Shown here one piece after another: positions 20,102 to 28,678 of a stretch of DNA of 59,378 bases. The notes beneath the pieces are model-generated. The model was not told the origin of the DNA, made no database searches, and saw only the letters and a program-made list of their open reading frames with translations. Numbering within the stretch: position 1 is the stretch's first letter; the number at the start of each line of letters is the position of its first letter. The stretch comes from Paenibacillus agri (GTDB lineage: Bacteria > Bacillota > Bacilli > Paenibacillales > Paenibacillaceae), in NCBI RefSeq assembly GCF_013359945.1, contig NZ_JABWCS010000186.1:1-59378 (forward strand). The letters are read 5' to 3'. Both the position numbers and the translations under genes were made by a program.

Positions 20102-20148
20102 TTGTAACCGCTTAATAAGAGGCAGTATAATACCTCTTCACCAGATAA
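20102..20148 (-). promoter_or_regulatory. Internal sigma-A promoter with cre-like site before GH110
   Basis: On the minus strand TTGATT, a 17-nt spacer and TATACT lie in the SGNH-GH110 gap. ATTAAGCGGTTACA, a cre match with two mismatches, lies just downstream of the expected start. GH110 and GH95-2 could therefore be transcribed separately from the importer and repressed by CcpA as a roadblock. Confidence 0.6.
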
Positions 20149-21282
20149 TCAATTACTTAATATCTTCATAATGCGCAAACTAGTGCCCTTACTGGCTTCA
20201 TCCTTCGTTCCGGTGATCCGAACCTTGACCTGTAGTTCCCCTCGCTGCTCCTGTAGTGGAAACATCGTCAGAATAGGTCTGTGCGCCATCGGACACCACT
20301 CGTCGAACAGATTTACAGATGTAAACGAGCTGCCGTTTACCGAATACTCAAAAATCCCGCTATCCGGTCCGTAAAGCAGCAACAGACCTGCGCTTTGACC
20401 AGTAACGTTAAATGTGTACACCGCTTCCAGACTGTCCGTATATAAATGCTCCGTTCCGAAACGCCAGTTCATCAGCGGATCTTCAGGTGACAACTCACGG
20501 AGTTCGAACCCTTCTGTGTGAATACCCGCACGAAAATCAAGCAGACTGCCGTATTCGTAATTCTTTACTTCCAGAGGAGATATAGTTCTTTCCTCCTCAG
20601 CGTTCAATACGGTACCCTCTACGACAAGTGCTATGTCTAAATATTCACGCAAAAAGCCCGCATAGAGGGCATGGCCATCGTCATTGGGATGATATCCGTC
20701 CGGAGCCAAGTCTGTCCATTCCATACGACCTGCACGCGTCTGTTCATAGACTCTGGCGGCAAAGTTGACTGACGGAAGATGATAATGTGCTGCCACCTCT
20801 TCATGGACGGCAATGTTAAACGGATGACTGCCCGACAGATTCTTCTCCGCTGCCGTATACAGGAAGCAGATATCGGTATCCGGCGACACTCTACGGCACT
20901 GGCGGACAATCCCTTCCATGCCCCTGATCGATTCTTCCCGGTCACTGCCGTCATTAACGCTAAATTCAACAAACAACAGATCGATTCTTCCGTGCCGCAG
21001 CACATGCTCCTGCAGCCGATGAGCCCCCAGTGTGGAAGTAGTACCGCCCACTCCGGCATTGATGAAGTGGAACTCCTGATCTGCGAACCGTTCCTGCAGA
21101 TACCTTCCGGTTAATGCTCTCCAGCTAGATGTATCTGCATCCGAAGCCCCTGCTCCTTCTGTAATGGAACCGCCCAGAAAGGCAACGGTCACCGGCGCTT
21201 TTTCCGCAAGTCTTGCACGGATACCCGGCAGTCCTCTGCGTGAAATCACAAATGAATGATTACAATGTTTCTCGTTCGTCAT
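20149..21282 (-). CDS. SGNH/GDSL hydrolase, probable carbohydrate esterase
   Basis: This 377-aa protein has an SGNH hydrolase domain (about 25-215): FLGGSITEG with the nucleophile Ser in block I, GVGGTTS in block II, FSVNDG in block III and DGYHPNDDGH supplying the Asp-His pair. A C-terminal beta-rich domain (about 225-377) with no clear family follows. There is no signal peptide. The place in an operon between the binding protein and GH110 suggests removal of acetyl groups from imported glycans before glycosidase attack. The substrate is inferred. The start ATG follows TGGAGG. Confidence 0.8.
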   Translation of the reverse strand: MTNEKHCNHSFVISRRGLPGIRARLAEKAPVTVAFLGGSITEGAGASDADTSSWRALTGRYLQERFADQEFHFINAGVGGTTSTLGAHRLQEHVLRHGRIDLLFVEFSVNDGSDREESIRGMEGIVRQCRRVSPDTDICFLYTAAEKNLSGSHPFNIAVHEEVAAHYHLPSVNFAARVYEQTRAGRMEWTDLAPDGYHPNDDGHALYAGFLREYLDIALVVEGTVLNAEEERTISPLEVKNYEYGSLLDFRAGIHTEGFELRELSPEDPLMNWRFGTEHLYTDSLEAVYTFNVTGQSAGLLLLYGPDSGIFEYSVNGSSFTSVNLFDEWCPMAHRPILTMFPLQEQRGELQVKVRITGTKDEASKGTSLRIMKILSN

Positions 21283-21324
21283 GGCTATCCTCCAGAAATA
21301 ATGCGTATATCTGTCCTGAATATA

Positions 21325-21362
21325 AAGAAATCAGGCGCTGGGTCTATCGTACAGCACCTGAT
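21325..21362 (-). terminator. Partial terminator/attenuator after binding protein
   Basis: On the minus strand AATCAGGTGCTG pairs with CAGCGCCTGATT, followed by TCTTT, between the binding-protein stop and the SGNH gene. It probably lowers rather than abolishes downstream expression. Confidence 0.55.
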
Positions 21363-21379
21363 TCTGATTTTAATAGTTA

Positions 21380-23032
21380 TTATTTAGAACTATCATAAGC
21401 CTTTTGTAAAATTTCGAGATAACGGTCAAGCTTCAAGTTCTGAAGGCCTTTCACATAAGCGTCCCAGTCCTTGTTCAGATCCTTGTTGCCAGTGATGAAT
21501 TGCAATTGGTTTTGCTCAATGTAGTTCTTCAAGTTGGTTTGCAGCATACTGGCTTCATCAATCTCGTTTGGATCAATCCAGATGGACCAGATTGGGAACA
21601 ACTCTTTAGGTTCATGACCTTGGTATAGCAGAGTCGCATCATACAGTCTGCGTTCATAACTGCTAGAATCGTAGATATCAGTACCTTGAACGTAGGTATC
21701 ACGGTATTCTTTTGGCTCATAGAAGTGACCCATGCCGCTCCAGCCCGCATTGGAAGGTGCAGCACCTTCAACCGGTGGAATGGTTTTGACCATTGGTTTA
21801 ACATCTTTACCCAGCGCTACATCGCCTTCTTCCGGATCTGTCCAGCCAGTCCCCTTCATACCTGCTGCAGCGTTCGTTTGACCTTCAGGTGTAAAGATGT
21901 AATCCACCATTTTGATCAGAGCAATTTGTGCTTCTTTGCTTGCTTTGTTAGTGATCACGAATTTCGCACCTGGAGCTACACCGCCCCCATCATGAGTAGC
22001 ATAGGAAACCCCTTGAGGTCCGGAAATCGGAGGCAGTGGATTATAATGTGCCGAACGAGTATTGCCCGGATCGATGTTCACGAAGATTGCTGGGTGCATA
22101 CCCGCACCTGCGCCCAAAATTTCCGCATCGGCGTTTTCACCGATTTTCTTGAACGCTTCGGCATTTTGTGTGAATGCGCCCGGATCAATCAGACCTTCGT
22201 CAAACAGGGATTTGATGTAAGTCAATCCTTCTTTCCACTCTGGTGTAATTGCAGAGGATTGAACTTTTCCATCTACCATTTGCAGGTAGTTTCGATCATC
22301 ATCATAGACAAAGGCATTCATCAAGTAAGGAACAATCCGTACACCGAACTCCTCGATGGAACCACTCAGTGGTACTTCATCCGCTTTGCCATTGCCATTT
22401 GGATCTTGTGTTTTAAAGGCTTTCAGAACGTTCTTGAACTCTTCTGTAGTTTTTGGCATCTCCAAGTTAAGCTTTTTCAACCACTCGGTATTCAACCACA
22501 TTTTGTTAGGGTAAGAACAGTGGAAACATTCTGTGTAAGCTACAAGTCCGTAGATGTTGCCGTCAGGCGCTGTATTAAACGTCTTCAACGCAGGGTTCTC
22601 TTCCATCGCCGCTTTAATGTTAGGCGCATATTCATTAATTAGATCGTTTAACGGAATGAGTACGCCTTGTTTACCATATTTCAGCAGGTCAGCTTGCGAG
22701 AACTGGTCAATATAGTGGGTAAGCAGGTAAGCATCAGGATAGTCACCACTTGCCAGCGAGATCTGGCGTTTTTCCTGGGCACCGTCCGAAGGGTTAATCT
22801 GCCATTTAAATTTGAAGTTGAACTTGTCTTCCACAAATTGTGTGAATTTATTGGTTGGAAGGTCGATTCCGGATTCCTGAACAGAGAACACACTGATCTC
22901 AACCGGTTTGTCAGACGAGTTGCCGGACTGTGAGTTGGATGCGTTATCTGTATTTTTACTAGCACATCCACTAATTACAACCGTAAACGCCATCACTAGA
23001 GTTAGTAAAGTTATCAAACTTTTCTTCTTCAA
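21380..23032 (-). CDS. ABC importer solute-binding lipoprotein (LipO type)
   Basis: This 550-aa surface lipoprotein has a signal peptide with lipobox VISGC near residue 22, followed by a Ser/Asn-rich linker. It matches the long binding proteins of the LipO family that serve LplB/YtcP permeases for oligosaccharides. Typical family segments include FKFKWQINPSDGAQEKRQI and DYIFTPEGQTNAAAG. The TTG start follows AAGGGAGTG. Two permease genes precede it and no ATPase gene is nearby, as is normal for this family, which shares a genomic ATPase. It probably binds the oligosaccharide that GH110 and GH95 digest. Confidence 0.9.
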   Translation of the reverse strand: MKKKSLITLLTLVMAFTVVISGCASKNTDNASNSQSGNSSDKPVEISVFSVQESGIDLPTNKFTQFVEDKFNFKFKWQINPSDGAQEKRQISLASGDYPDAYLLTHYIDQFSQADLLKYGKQGVLIPLNDLINEYAPNIKAAMEENPALKTFNTAPDGNIYGLVAYTECFHCSYPNKMWLNTEWLKKLNLEMPKTTEEFKNVLKAFKTQDPNGNGKADEVPLSGSIEEFGVRIVPYLMNAFVYDDDRNYLQMVDGKVQSSAITPEWKEGLTYIKSLFDEGLIDPGAFTQNAEAFKKIGENADAEILGAGAGMHPAIFVNIDPGNTRSAHYNPLPPISGPQGVSYATHDGGGVAPGAKFVITNKASKEAQIALIKMVDYIFTPEGQTNAAAGMKGTGWTDPEEGDVALGKDVKPMVKTIPPVEGAAPSNAGWSGMGHFYEPKEYRDTYVQGTDIYDSSSYERRLYDATLLYQGHEPKELFPIWSIWIDPNEIDEASMLQTNLKNYIEQNQLQFITGNKDLNKDWDAYVKGLQNLKLDRYLEILQKAYDSSK

Positions 23033-23130
23033 ATCCCATCACTCCCTTTTGTAGTTTAGCAGTTGATACGAAGATACCTTGAATGTAAAACTGCGGGCAT
23101 CCCTCCTCTCCATGTAGTTCATTCCAAGAA

Positions 23131-24033
23131 TCAGCCCTTCACGGAACCTACCAGCATTCCCTGTACAAAATAACGCTGTACAAACGGATAGATAACCAGT
23201 ACTGGCAAGGTGGCGACCACAATCAAAGAATATTTCAATAGCTCGGAAAGCTGCTGTTTCTCCACCATTTTCCCGACGTCCATAGCACCGCCGGCGCTGT
23301 TATTCTGAATAATGATGCTTCGTAAGACTAGCTGCAGCGGGAACAGGTCTGCTGATTTCAGATAGATCAATGCATCGAAATACGCATTCCACTGGCCTAC
23401 TGCGTACATAAGAACCAGCACGGCGAGAATCGGCTTCGACAACGGGAGTACGACGCTCCAGATGAATCGCATATCACTGCAACCGTCGATCTCACTGGCT
23501 TCCATAAGCTCATCAGGAATTGAGGATTGAAAGAATGAGCGGGCAATAATGACCTGCCATACCCAAATGGCATTCGGAATCAGCAATGCCCAACGGGTAT
23601 CAATTAAATTCATTTCTCTTACCACCAAATAGGTGGGAATCAGCCCCCCGTTGAAGATCATGGTGAAGGTGATGATCATCATCAGGGTGTTCCGCCCGAA
23701 AAAGCCTTTGCGGGACAGCGGGTAAGCAATCATAACCGTCAAAGTTACACTAATCAGCGTTCCCGCCGCGGTGTAAAAAATCGAGTTAGCATAACCGGTA
23801 ATAATTTCAGGTGTTTTGAATAAAACTTCGAAACCTTTGAAGGATATATCTACAGGCCAGAGCCAGACACGGCCGGAAGTAACCGCTGCCGGGCTGCTGA
23901 TCGAACTGCTGATGATAAAGATCAACGGGTAAAGCACAGCGATAACCACGAGGCCGAGCACAAGATAGATCGTGAATAGAAACGCTTTGTCTCCGGCGGA
24001 TTCTTTAATCTTTTTTTGAACTGTTGCTGCCAT
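23131..24033 (-). CDS. ABC importer permease, YtcP type
   Basis: This 300-aa inner-membrane permease has six predicted membrane segments. The conserved ATPase-coupling loop is EASEIDGCSDMRFIWSVVLP. The C-terminus reads VQRYFVQGMLVGSVKG, the typical ending of YtcP-like carbohydrate permeases. AAAGGAG precedes the ATG. It follows the LplB-type permease by 15 nt and pairs with it to form the membrane channel. Confidence 0.92.
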   Translation of the reverse strand: MAATVQKKIKESAGDKAFLFTIYLVLGLVVIAVLYPLIFIISSSISSPAAVTSGRVWLWPVDISFKGFEVLFKTPEIITGYANSIFYTAAGTLISVTLTVMIAYPLSRKGFFGRNTLMMIITFTMIFNGGLIPTYLVVREMNLIDTRWALLIPNAIWVWQVIIARSFFQSSIPDELMEASEIDGCSDMRFIWSVVLPLSKPILAVLVLMYAVGQWNAYFDALIYLKSADLFPLQLVLRSIIIQNNSAGGAMDVGKMVEKQQLSELLKYSLIVVATLPVLVIYPFVQRYFVQGMLVGSVKG

Positions 24034-24048
24034 AAGTGTGCTCCTTTC

Positions 24049-25014
24049 CTACCAGATGCTGTTCTTAGTAATTCTTTTCGCCAAACCGTTCACTGTAAAC
24101 AAGAGGATCAGGTTGATGATCGAGTTAAATAGTCCAACGGCAGTTGCGAAGCTGTAGTTGGCATTCAGCAAACCAACCCGATAGACATAGGTCGCAATGA
24201 TCTCCGAATTAGCCAAGTTTAGCGGATTCTGCAGCAGGTAGACCTTTTCAAAACCGATCGCCATTACATTCCCTACATTCAGGATCAGGATGATGACGAT
24301 GGTGGGTACAATCCCTGGCAAATCGACGTGACGGATTTTTTGAAAACGTGAAGCACCGTCCACTTTCGCCGCTTCATAAAGGGTCGGGTCTATTCCCGCA
24401 AGCGCTGCCAAATATACGACTGCGCTGTAACCCGCCGTCTGCCAAATATCAGACCAGACATAAATCGAACGGAACATCCCGGGTTCACCCAAGAAGTTAA
24501 CAGAATCCAGTCCGAAGAAGTTAAGGGCGATGTTGACAAAGCCGAGCCGCGGTGCCAGGAATAGCATAACGATCGACACCATAACAACTGTTGAGATGAA
24601 ATAAGGTGCAAACGATACGAGCTGCACGAATTTTTTGAACCTTCCTCCGCGCACCTCATTAATCATGAGAGCCAGAATAATCGGGATCGGGAATCCCGCC
24701 AGTAACTGATAACCACTAAGCATAATGGTGTTCTTAACCAGGATCCAAAACTGTGGGTTCTCAAAGAATAGTTGGAAATTTTTAAAACCAACCCAAGGAC
24801 TTCCCCATATTCCCTTGATAACGTTGTAGTCCTTAAAGGCAAGAACGGCGTTTACCATCGGGTAATACTTAAAGATGAGGAAAAACAGCAAGGGCGGAAT
24901 GACCAGCAGATGCAACTGCCAGTGCTTCATCATACTTTTGCGGGCATTGTACCAAAAGCCCGGTCCCTTGCTCTGCGGCAACGACTTACGGTTTAAAGCG
25001 ATTTGTTTCTCCAG
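24049..25014 (-). CDS. ABC importer permease, LplB type (probable CTG start)
   Basis: This 321-aa permease has six membrane segments and the coupling loop EAAKVDGASRFQKIRHVDLP. The first candidate start is TTG at 24981, which lacks a ribosome site. The frame is open upstream, and CTG at 25014 sits 7 nt after AGGGGGA, so I extend to it. The added residues read EKQIALNRKSL, with a Lys/Arg-rich cytosolic start common in this family. It is the first gene of the importer operon and lies under the duplicated regulatory module at 25055-25192. Confidence 0.85.
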   Translation of the reverse strand: MEKQIALNRKSLPQSKGPGFWYNARKSMMKHWQLHLLVIPPLLFFLIFKYYPMVNAVLAFKDYNVIKGIWGSPWVGFKNFQLFFENPQFWILVKNTIMLSGYQLLAGFPIPIILALMINEVRGGRFKKFVQLVSFAPYFISTVVMVSIVMLFLAPRLGFVNIALNFFGLDSVNFLGEPGMFRSIYVWSDIWQTAGYSAVVYLAALAGIDPTLYEAAKVDGASRFQKIRHVDLPGIVPTIVIILILNVGNVMAIGFEKVYLLQNPLNLANSEIIATYVYRVGLLNANYSFATAVGLFNSIINLILLFTVNGLAKRITKNSIW

Positions 25015-25054
25015 AACAATTCCCCCTATCCAACAGCCTCTGTTTTGTATTTTG

Positions 25055-25192
25055 TGATAGCGCTTTCTACGACTTGATCATAGTAGATCTTCATGTCCCC
25101 TGAATAGGTACAATTGCGCGTTTCAGCGTACAGATAACCCGTTTTTGGGGGCACAAAACAGCATAAGAACGGCCATTTTTCCGGTACCCTAC
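25055..25192 (-). promoter_or_regulatory. Regulatory module copy A (importer 1 promoter)
   Basis: This segment shares ordered blocks with 32669-32793: TGATAGCGCTTTCT, GATCATAGTAGA, ATAGGTACA, GCGTACA, TAACCC, GGGGGCA, AAAACAGCATA and GAACGG. Reading toward the gene, TGTACGC and TGTACC form a direct repeat about 20 nt apart, as AraC proteins prefer. TACTAT is a likely -10, and AGAAAGCGCTATCA (25055-25068) is a cre site with one mismatch just downstream. The likely regulator is the AraC sensor at 25258-27549. Confidence 0.75.
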
Positions 25193-25203
25193 CCGGAAGG
25201 GAG

Positions 25204-25242
25204 AAAAAGGCTACGCTGTCCGGAACCGGACAACGCAGCCTT
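25204..25242 (-). terminator. Terminator of the AraC sensor gene
   Basis: On the minus strand AAGGCTGCGTTGTCCG pairs with CGGACAGCGTAGCCTT, followed by TTTTT. It separates the sensor gene from the importer promoter. Confidence 0.82.
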
Positions 25243-25257
25243 AGGTCTTGAAGATAT

Positions 25258-27549
25258 TTATTCATCAACACATTGTCTGTACGCGCTTGGTGATATGCCC
25301 ATCAACCGTTTAAAAGCCCGTCTGAACGAGTGCGAACTATTGTATCCTACCCGTGTGGCGATCTCGTCAACGGTATATCCGCTCTCTTTTAATAAAACTA
25401 CAGCCTGATCCATTCTGACTTTGACAAGATGGTCGGAGAAATTAACACCTGTGACCTCCTTGAACAATTGGGAGATATATTTTTCGGGCCTTTCCACTTG
25501 CTCAGCAACCCGGTATAAAGTCAGCTCCGCATCAGAGTACATCTCTGCCGTATACTCCTTGATCTGTTTAATGATCTGAATATGAGCGTCCTTCTTCTTA
25601 TTGGCAATAAGCCCGCAGAGTTCTTCCATAATTTCATTGAATTCAGACTGGATAGTCTCGAGCGTCTCTGAGGACCCAATATCAATGACCCGCCGTTTGA
25701 CACTCTCGATGGAAGCATATTCCGTAAAGGCTTTTTGATCCAGCAGCTTAAGGAAGGTACCCTTCATTTCCCCGACAAGCTGATGCTTCATTTCGATAGA
25801 CAGCTCGCGCTGTTCCATATTCTGAACAATGATAGCATGGACAATCCGCTTGGCTTCCTCAAGTTCTCCGGCCCGGATCGTGCTAATCAGCCGCTGCTCC
25901 GAATCCAAAGGATAGTAATAGGTCGTGTTCTCAGTCTGGGCCTCATTGTACCACATAATTCCTTTTTTATTCATGTAAACGGCGTATTCCAGGGCCTGGT
26001 TGGCCTGATCAAAGGACAGGCTGACCTCAGTTACCGAGGCGAACAGTTCGCCAAAGCCCGCCTGAATCGTAATGCGGTACTCATTAAATACATACTGCGC
26101 CAGATTCTCCATTGTATGGTTGATATCCGCAATCTCATTCTCTTTACCCGATTCTTCATTCATTGAAAAGAACAGAGTGACCACTTTATCGGAGCCAATA
26201 TCGGTCATCAGAACGTCCACGCCAAGCTCAGACAAGCCCTGCTTTACGAGCAGGCGGGAAGCACTCAGCTCATTGAGAATCTCCACGCTATCCATACCCG
26301 CATATCCGTTAATCTGGATGATTCCGGCATACCCCTTGCCTTGTAGCAGGTCGATATCCGCCTGCTCGGCAGCAGAAAGAATCTCATCCCGTGATTTGAA
26401 CTCGCCGGCAATCAACCGCTTCAGGAACGCATCCCTGACTAGCGGAAGCTGACGGTTCAGCTCTGACTCCAGGAACTTGTTCTGGGTAATCATATCGGCG
26501 ATATTTCCGCTCAAAAAGTCAAATTCATTCCTCGGACCTGCTTCGTCCTTCCCAAATTGCTCCTTCATAACATTGAGCAGACGGTTAATCGGCGCGCTTG
26601 TACGATAAGCCAGCACCAGACCGACAATCAGGCCGATCAGTAGCGTGCCTCCCGTAATCAGCCAAGTCGTTTCCTTAATCGTGTTGGCATTCTCCATCAG
26701 AACCTGCCGGGGGATGCCTGCCCTGTATACCCATCCATTCTTATTTGAAGTGGTAGTGATCACCAAATCATCACCATAGAACTGGCTGACTTCATTTTTG
26801 TCAAACGACGGATCAGACACCATTTTGACCATTTCCGGCTCACTGCTCCCTTGCAGGACAATGGTCTGCCCTTCAGCATCGCTGATATGAACCCAGCCGC
26901 CATACCGCTCCGTCAGACCGGAGAGCAGACTGGCAATGATTTTCTCGTCTATGATTACAACCGCAACAGCTGGTGAAGTATCATTGAAACTGTCCAGAGG
27001 TAGTGACTGCATGTAAGTAATCACTGAAGTTTGTGTCCCTCTGCTGACAAAAGAACTAAGTGGCTTGATTTCGCTTCGATGAGATTTCTCCAGTACTTCC
27101 TTACTCCATTCTTCCAGCGACAAGTCGTTGTAATGGAAATTATCATAATAATGGTCAGGTCTGTAAGAAGAACCCGGAGTTAGAATCAGCTTGTAATTGG
27201 CTAGGTAGATATAATAATCCTGTAGAAAATCATTGGTCTGTCCGAAAGTCAGGACATTCCGCATCGCTTTCCATATGCCGTAGACATTCCTCTCATTATC
27301 CCGCTCGTTCATCAGAACGTTCAATTCCTGGTTTATCGCAAGTTGTCTAGTAAAGCCCTCTACCTCCGCCATACGCCGCTCCAAAATATCCTGGCTCTTC
27401 TGAAGCTGGGTCACGCTGTTCTCAATCGAGATGGACCGTGTCACCGAAATCGACGTTAGATAAGACATGTAGCCGCCAATGCTGGGTATAATCAAAATAA
27501 CCACATAGGAGATTAGAAATTTGCGGAATACACTGGAATATTTAAGCAT
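25258..27549 (-). CDS. Membrane-bound AraC regulator with extracellular sensor domain
   Basis: This 763-aa one-component transmembrane regulator has a first membrane segment at about 10-30 and an extracellular Cache-like sensor (about 32-290). A second membrane segment (about 294-315, TTWLITGGTLLIGLIVGLVLA) is followed by a HAMP-like helix, a central region and a C-terminal AraC domain (about 660-763). Its second HTH reads YTVDEIATRVGYNSSHSFRR. It lacks kinase and receiver domains, so ligand binding outside may control DNA binding directly. The gene is upstream of importer 1 in the same direction, with its own terminator. ATG follows GGAGAGG. It is the prime candidate to bind regulatory modules A and B. 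Confidence 0.88.
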   Translation of the reverse strand: MLKYSSVFRKFLISYVVILIIPSIGGYMSYLTSISVTRSISIENSVTQLQKSQDILERRMAEVEGFTRQLAINQELNVLMNERDNERNVYGIWKAMRNVLTFGQTNDFLQDYYIYLANYKLILTPGSSYRPDHYYDNFHYNDLSLEEWSKEVLEKSHRSEIKPLSSFVSRGTQTSVITYMQSLPLDSFNDTSPAVAVVIIDEKIIASLLSGLTERYGGWVHISDAEGQTIVLQGSSEPEMVKMVSDPSFDKNEVSQFYGDDLVITTTSNKNGWVYRAGIPRQVLMENANTIKETTWLITGGTLLIGLIVGLVLAYRTSAPINRLLNVMKEQFGKDEAGPRNEFDFLSGNIADMITQNKFLESELNRQLPLVRDAFLKRLIAGEFKSRDEILSAAEQADIDLLQGKGYAGIIQINGYAGMDSVEILNELSASRLLVKQGLSELGVDVLMTDIGSDKVVTLFFSMNEESGKENEIADINHTMENLAQYVFNEYRITIQAGFGELFASVTEVSLSFDQANQALEYAVYMNKKGIMWYNEAQTENTTYYYPLDSEQRLISTIRAGELEEAKRIVHAIIVQNMEQRELSIEMKHQLVGEMKGTFLKLLDQKAFTEYASIESVKRRVIDIGSSETLETIQSEFNEIMEELCGLIANKKKDAHIQIIKQIKEYTAEMYSDAELTLYRVAEQVERPEKYISQLFKEVTGVNFSDHLVKVRMDQAVVLLKESGYTVDEIATRVGYNSSHSFRRAFKRLMGISPSAYRQCVDE

Positions 27550-27576
27550 GTTGGACCCCTCTCCTTAATGTGGCAT

Positions 27577-27598
27577 TGGTAGCGCTGTCATGATTATA
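27577..27598 (-). promoter_or_regulatory. cre-like site and -10 of the AraC sensor gene
   Basis: On the minus strand TATAAT (27593-27598) is followed by TGACAGCGCTACCA (27577-27590), a full match to relaxed TGWNANCGNTNNCA. The position just after the -10 fits repression by CcpA. A TTGACT lies too far upstream (21-nt spacer), so the exact -35 is unclear. Confidence 0.55.
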
Positions 27599-27671
27599 GA
27601 TTAAAACATTTTTCAGTATAGTCAAGTGTTCAACCTCATTCCGTCACGCTATGTACATTCGGAAATGCATA

Positions 27672-27710
27672 AAAAGCAGCGAGATTTCGCTGCTATCACT
27701 GCTTTTTATA
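27672..27710 (-). terminator. Terminator after the epimerase gene
   Basis: On the minus strand AGCAGCGA pairs with TCGCTGCT, followed by TTTTA. A wider AAAAAGCAG/CTGCTTTTT pair allows use in the other direction too. Confidence 0.75.
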
Positions 27711-27741
27711 GGCAATCCCGAGTTCTGCTTTTTTCCGCGCT

Positions 27742-28596
27742 TCAATTCTCCTGATTACCGTCTTTCTTGTCTCGAGTTGACCTTACAGGCACAAAACCAA
27801 ATTCTTCTTTGAACCGATCCATAGTATATAATGACTTATAATTATGACCCGGGAAATGATAATTATCCAGATTATATGAATCTCCTAAAATATTACTCAT
27901 AATCTCCGCCACTGGCAAATTGCTGGTTACATCCGGCCCCACCAGATTTAAAGTTCTCACTCCCGGCCTAGGTGGAGCATGCAGTGCTGCAGCGATTCCC
28001 TCGATTACATCATCAGCGTAAACGTGGGCCATTGTGATAAACGGGAGCGATGGCCGGGAGCCCGTTTCCAGAATAGGCGGAGTCCAGTCCTCCGCAGCTA
28101 CGGCACCAAGACGCAAATTAATAAAGTCAGCATCGGTGTGAATACGGTGAAAATAGCGGGTCAGTTCCTCTACCATAGCCTTGCTGAGTCCGTATGCATC
28201 CGTGGCCAGACACGGGTGCTCATCAGGAATAGGCAACTCCAGCGGGACAAAATCTTCATCCAGCCCACCTGCCACGGCAATAGAGCTCGCAGTAATAAAC
28301 TTCCGGCAACCACGATCCAGCAGATATCGGAAGAGCCTCCTTGTGCCTAATACATTAACCGCGAGTCCTTCCTCTTCACTACAGCCTCCCGTCACAGCGG
28401 CAAGATGAATAACGGCTTCTATGTCGTAAGTATCAAGCCCCTTCAAGTCCTCCACATCGTCAAAAGATCCCTGTACATAAGCTGCCGCTCCCTCTGGAGC
28501 TTTCCGTGACAGACAAATAACATAATGCTTGTCCGCCAGGTACTTAACCAAAGCTCTACCGATAAACCCACTGGCACCGGTAATCAAAATATTCAT
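27742..28596 (-). CDS. NAD-dependent epimerase/dehydratase (extended SDR)
   Basis: This 284-aa protein is a Rossmann-fold extended SDR. It has GASGFIG at residues 7-13 for nucleotide binding, a Ser in TASSIAVAGG and the YGLSK catalytic motif (Tyr and Lys). The family includes nucleotide-sugar epimerases and sugar dehydrogenases; the exact substrate is not evident. The open frame extends 11 codons upstream, but ATG at 28596 has AAAGGGG upstream and starts directly with the Rossmann strand. A terminator separates it from the SLH-GH27 gene. A role in sugar interconversion beside the glycosidases is inferred. Confidence 0.82.
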   Translation of the reverse strand: MNILITGASGFIGRALVKYLADKHYVICLSRKAPEGAAAYVQGSFDDVEDLKGLDTYDIEAVIHLAAVTGGCSEEEGLAVNVLGTRRLFRYLLDRGCRKFITASSIAVAGGLDEDFVPLELPIPDEHPCLATDAYGLSKAMVEELTRYFHRIHTDADFINLRLGAVAAEDWTPPILETGSRPSLPFITMAHVYADDVIEGIAAALHAPPRPGVRTLNLVGPDVTSNLPVAEIMSNILGDSYNLDNYHFPGHNYKSLYTMDRFKEEFGFVPVRSTRDKKDGNQEN

Positions 28597-28631
28597 ATGG
28601 CTTCCCCTTTCGCTATCGACTCTATTCATTC

Positions 28632-28662
28632 AGAAAAAAGGGGCCAAAGGGGCCCCTTTTCT
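28632..28662 (-). terminator. Terminator of the SLH-GH27 gene
   Basis: AAAAGGGGCC and GGCCCCTTTT pair around a short loop, followed by T on the minus strand, between the GH27 stop and the epimerase. Confidence 0.85.
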
Positions 28663-28678
28663 CCAGTCCTTCTTGTAA

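Noticed and set aside
21686..22642. 318-codon plus-strand frame opposite the binding-protein gene
   Set aside because: It is antisense to a clear lipoprotein gene, with no ribosome site and a random-looking product.
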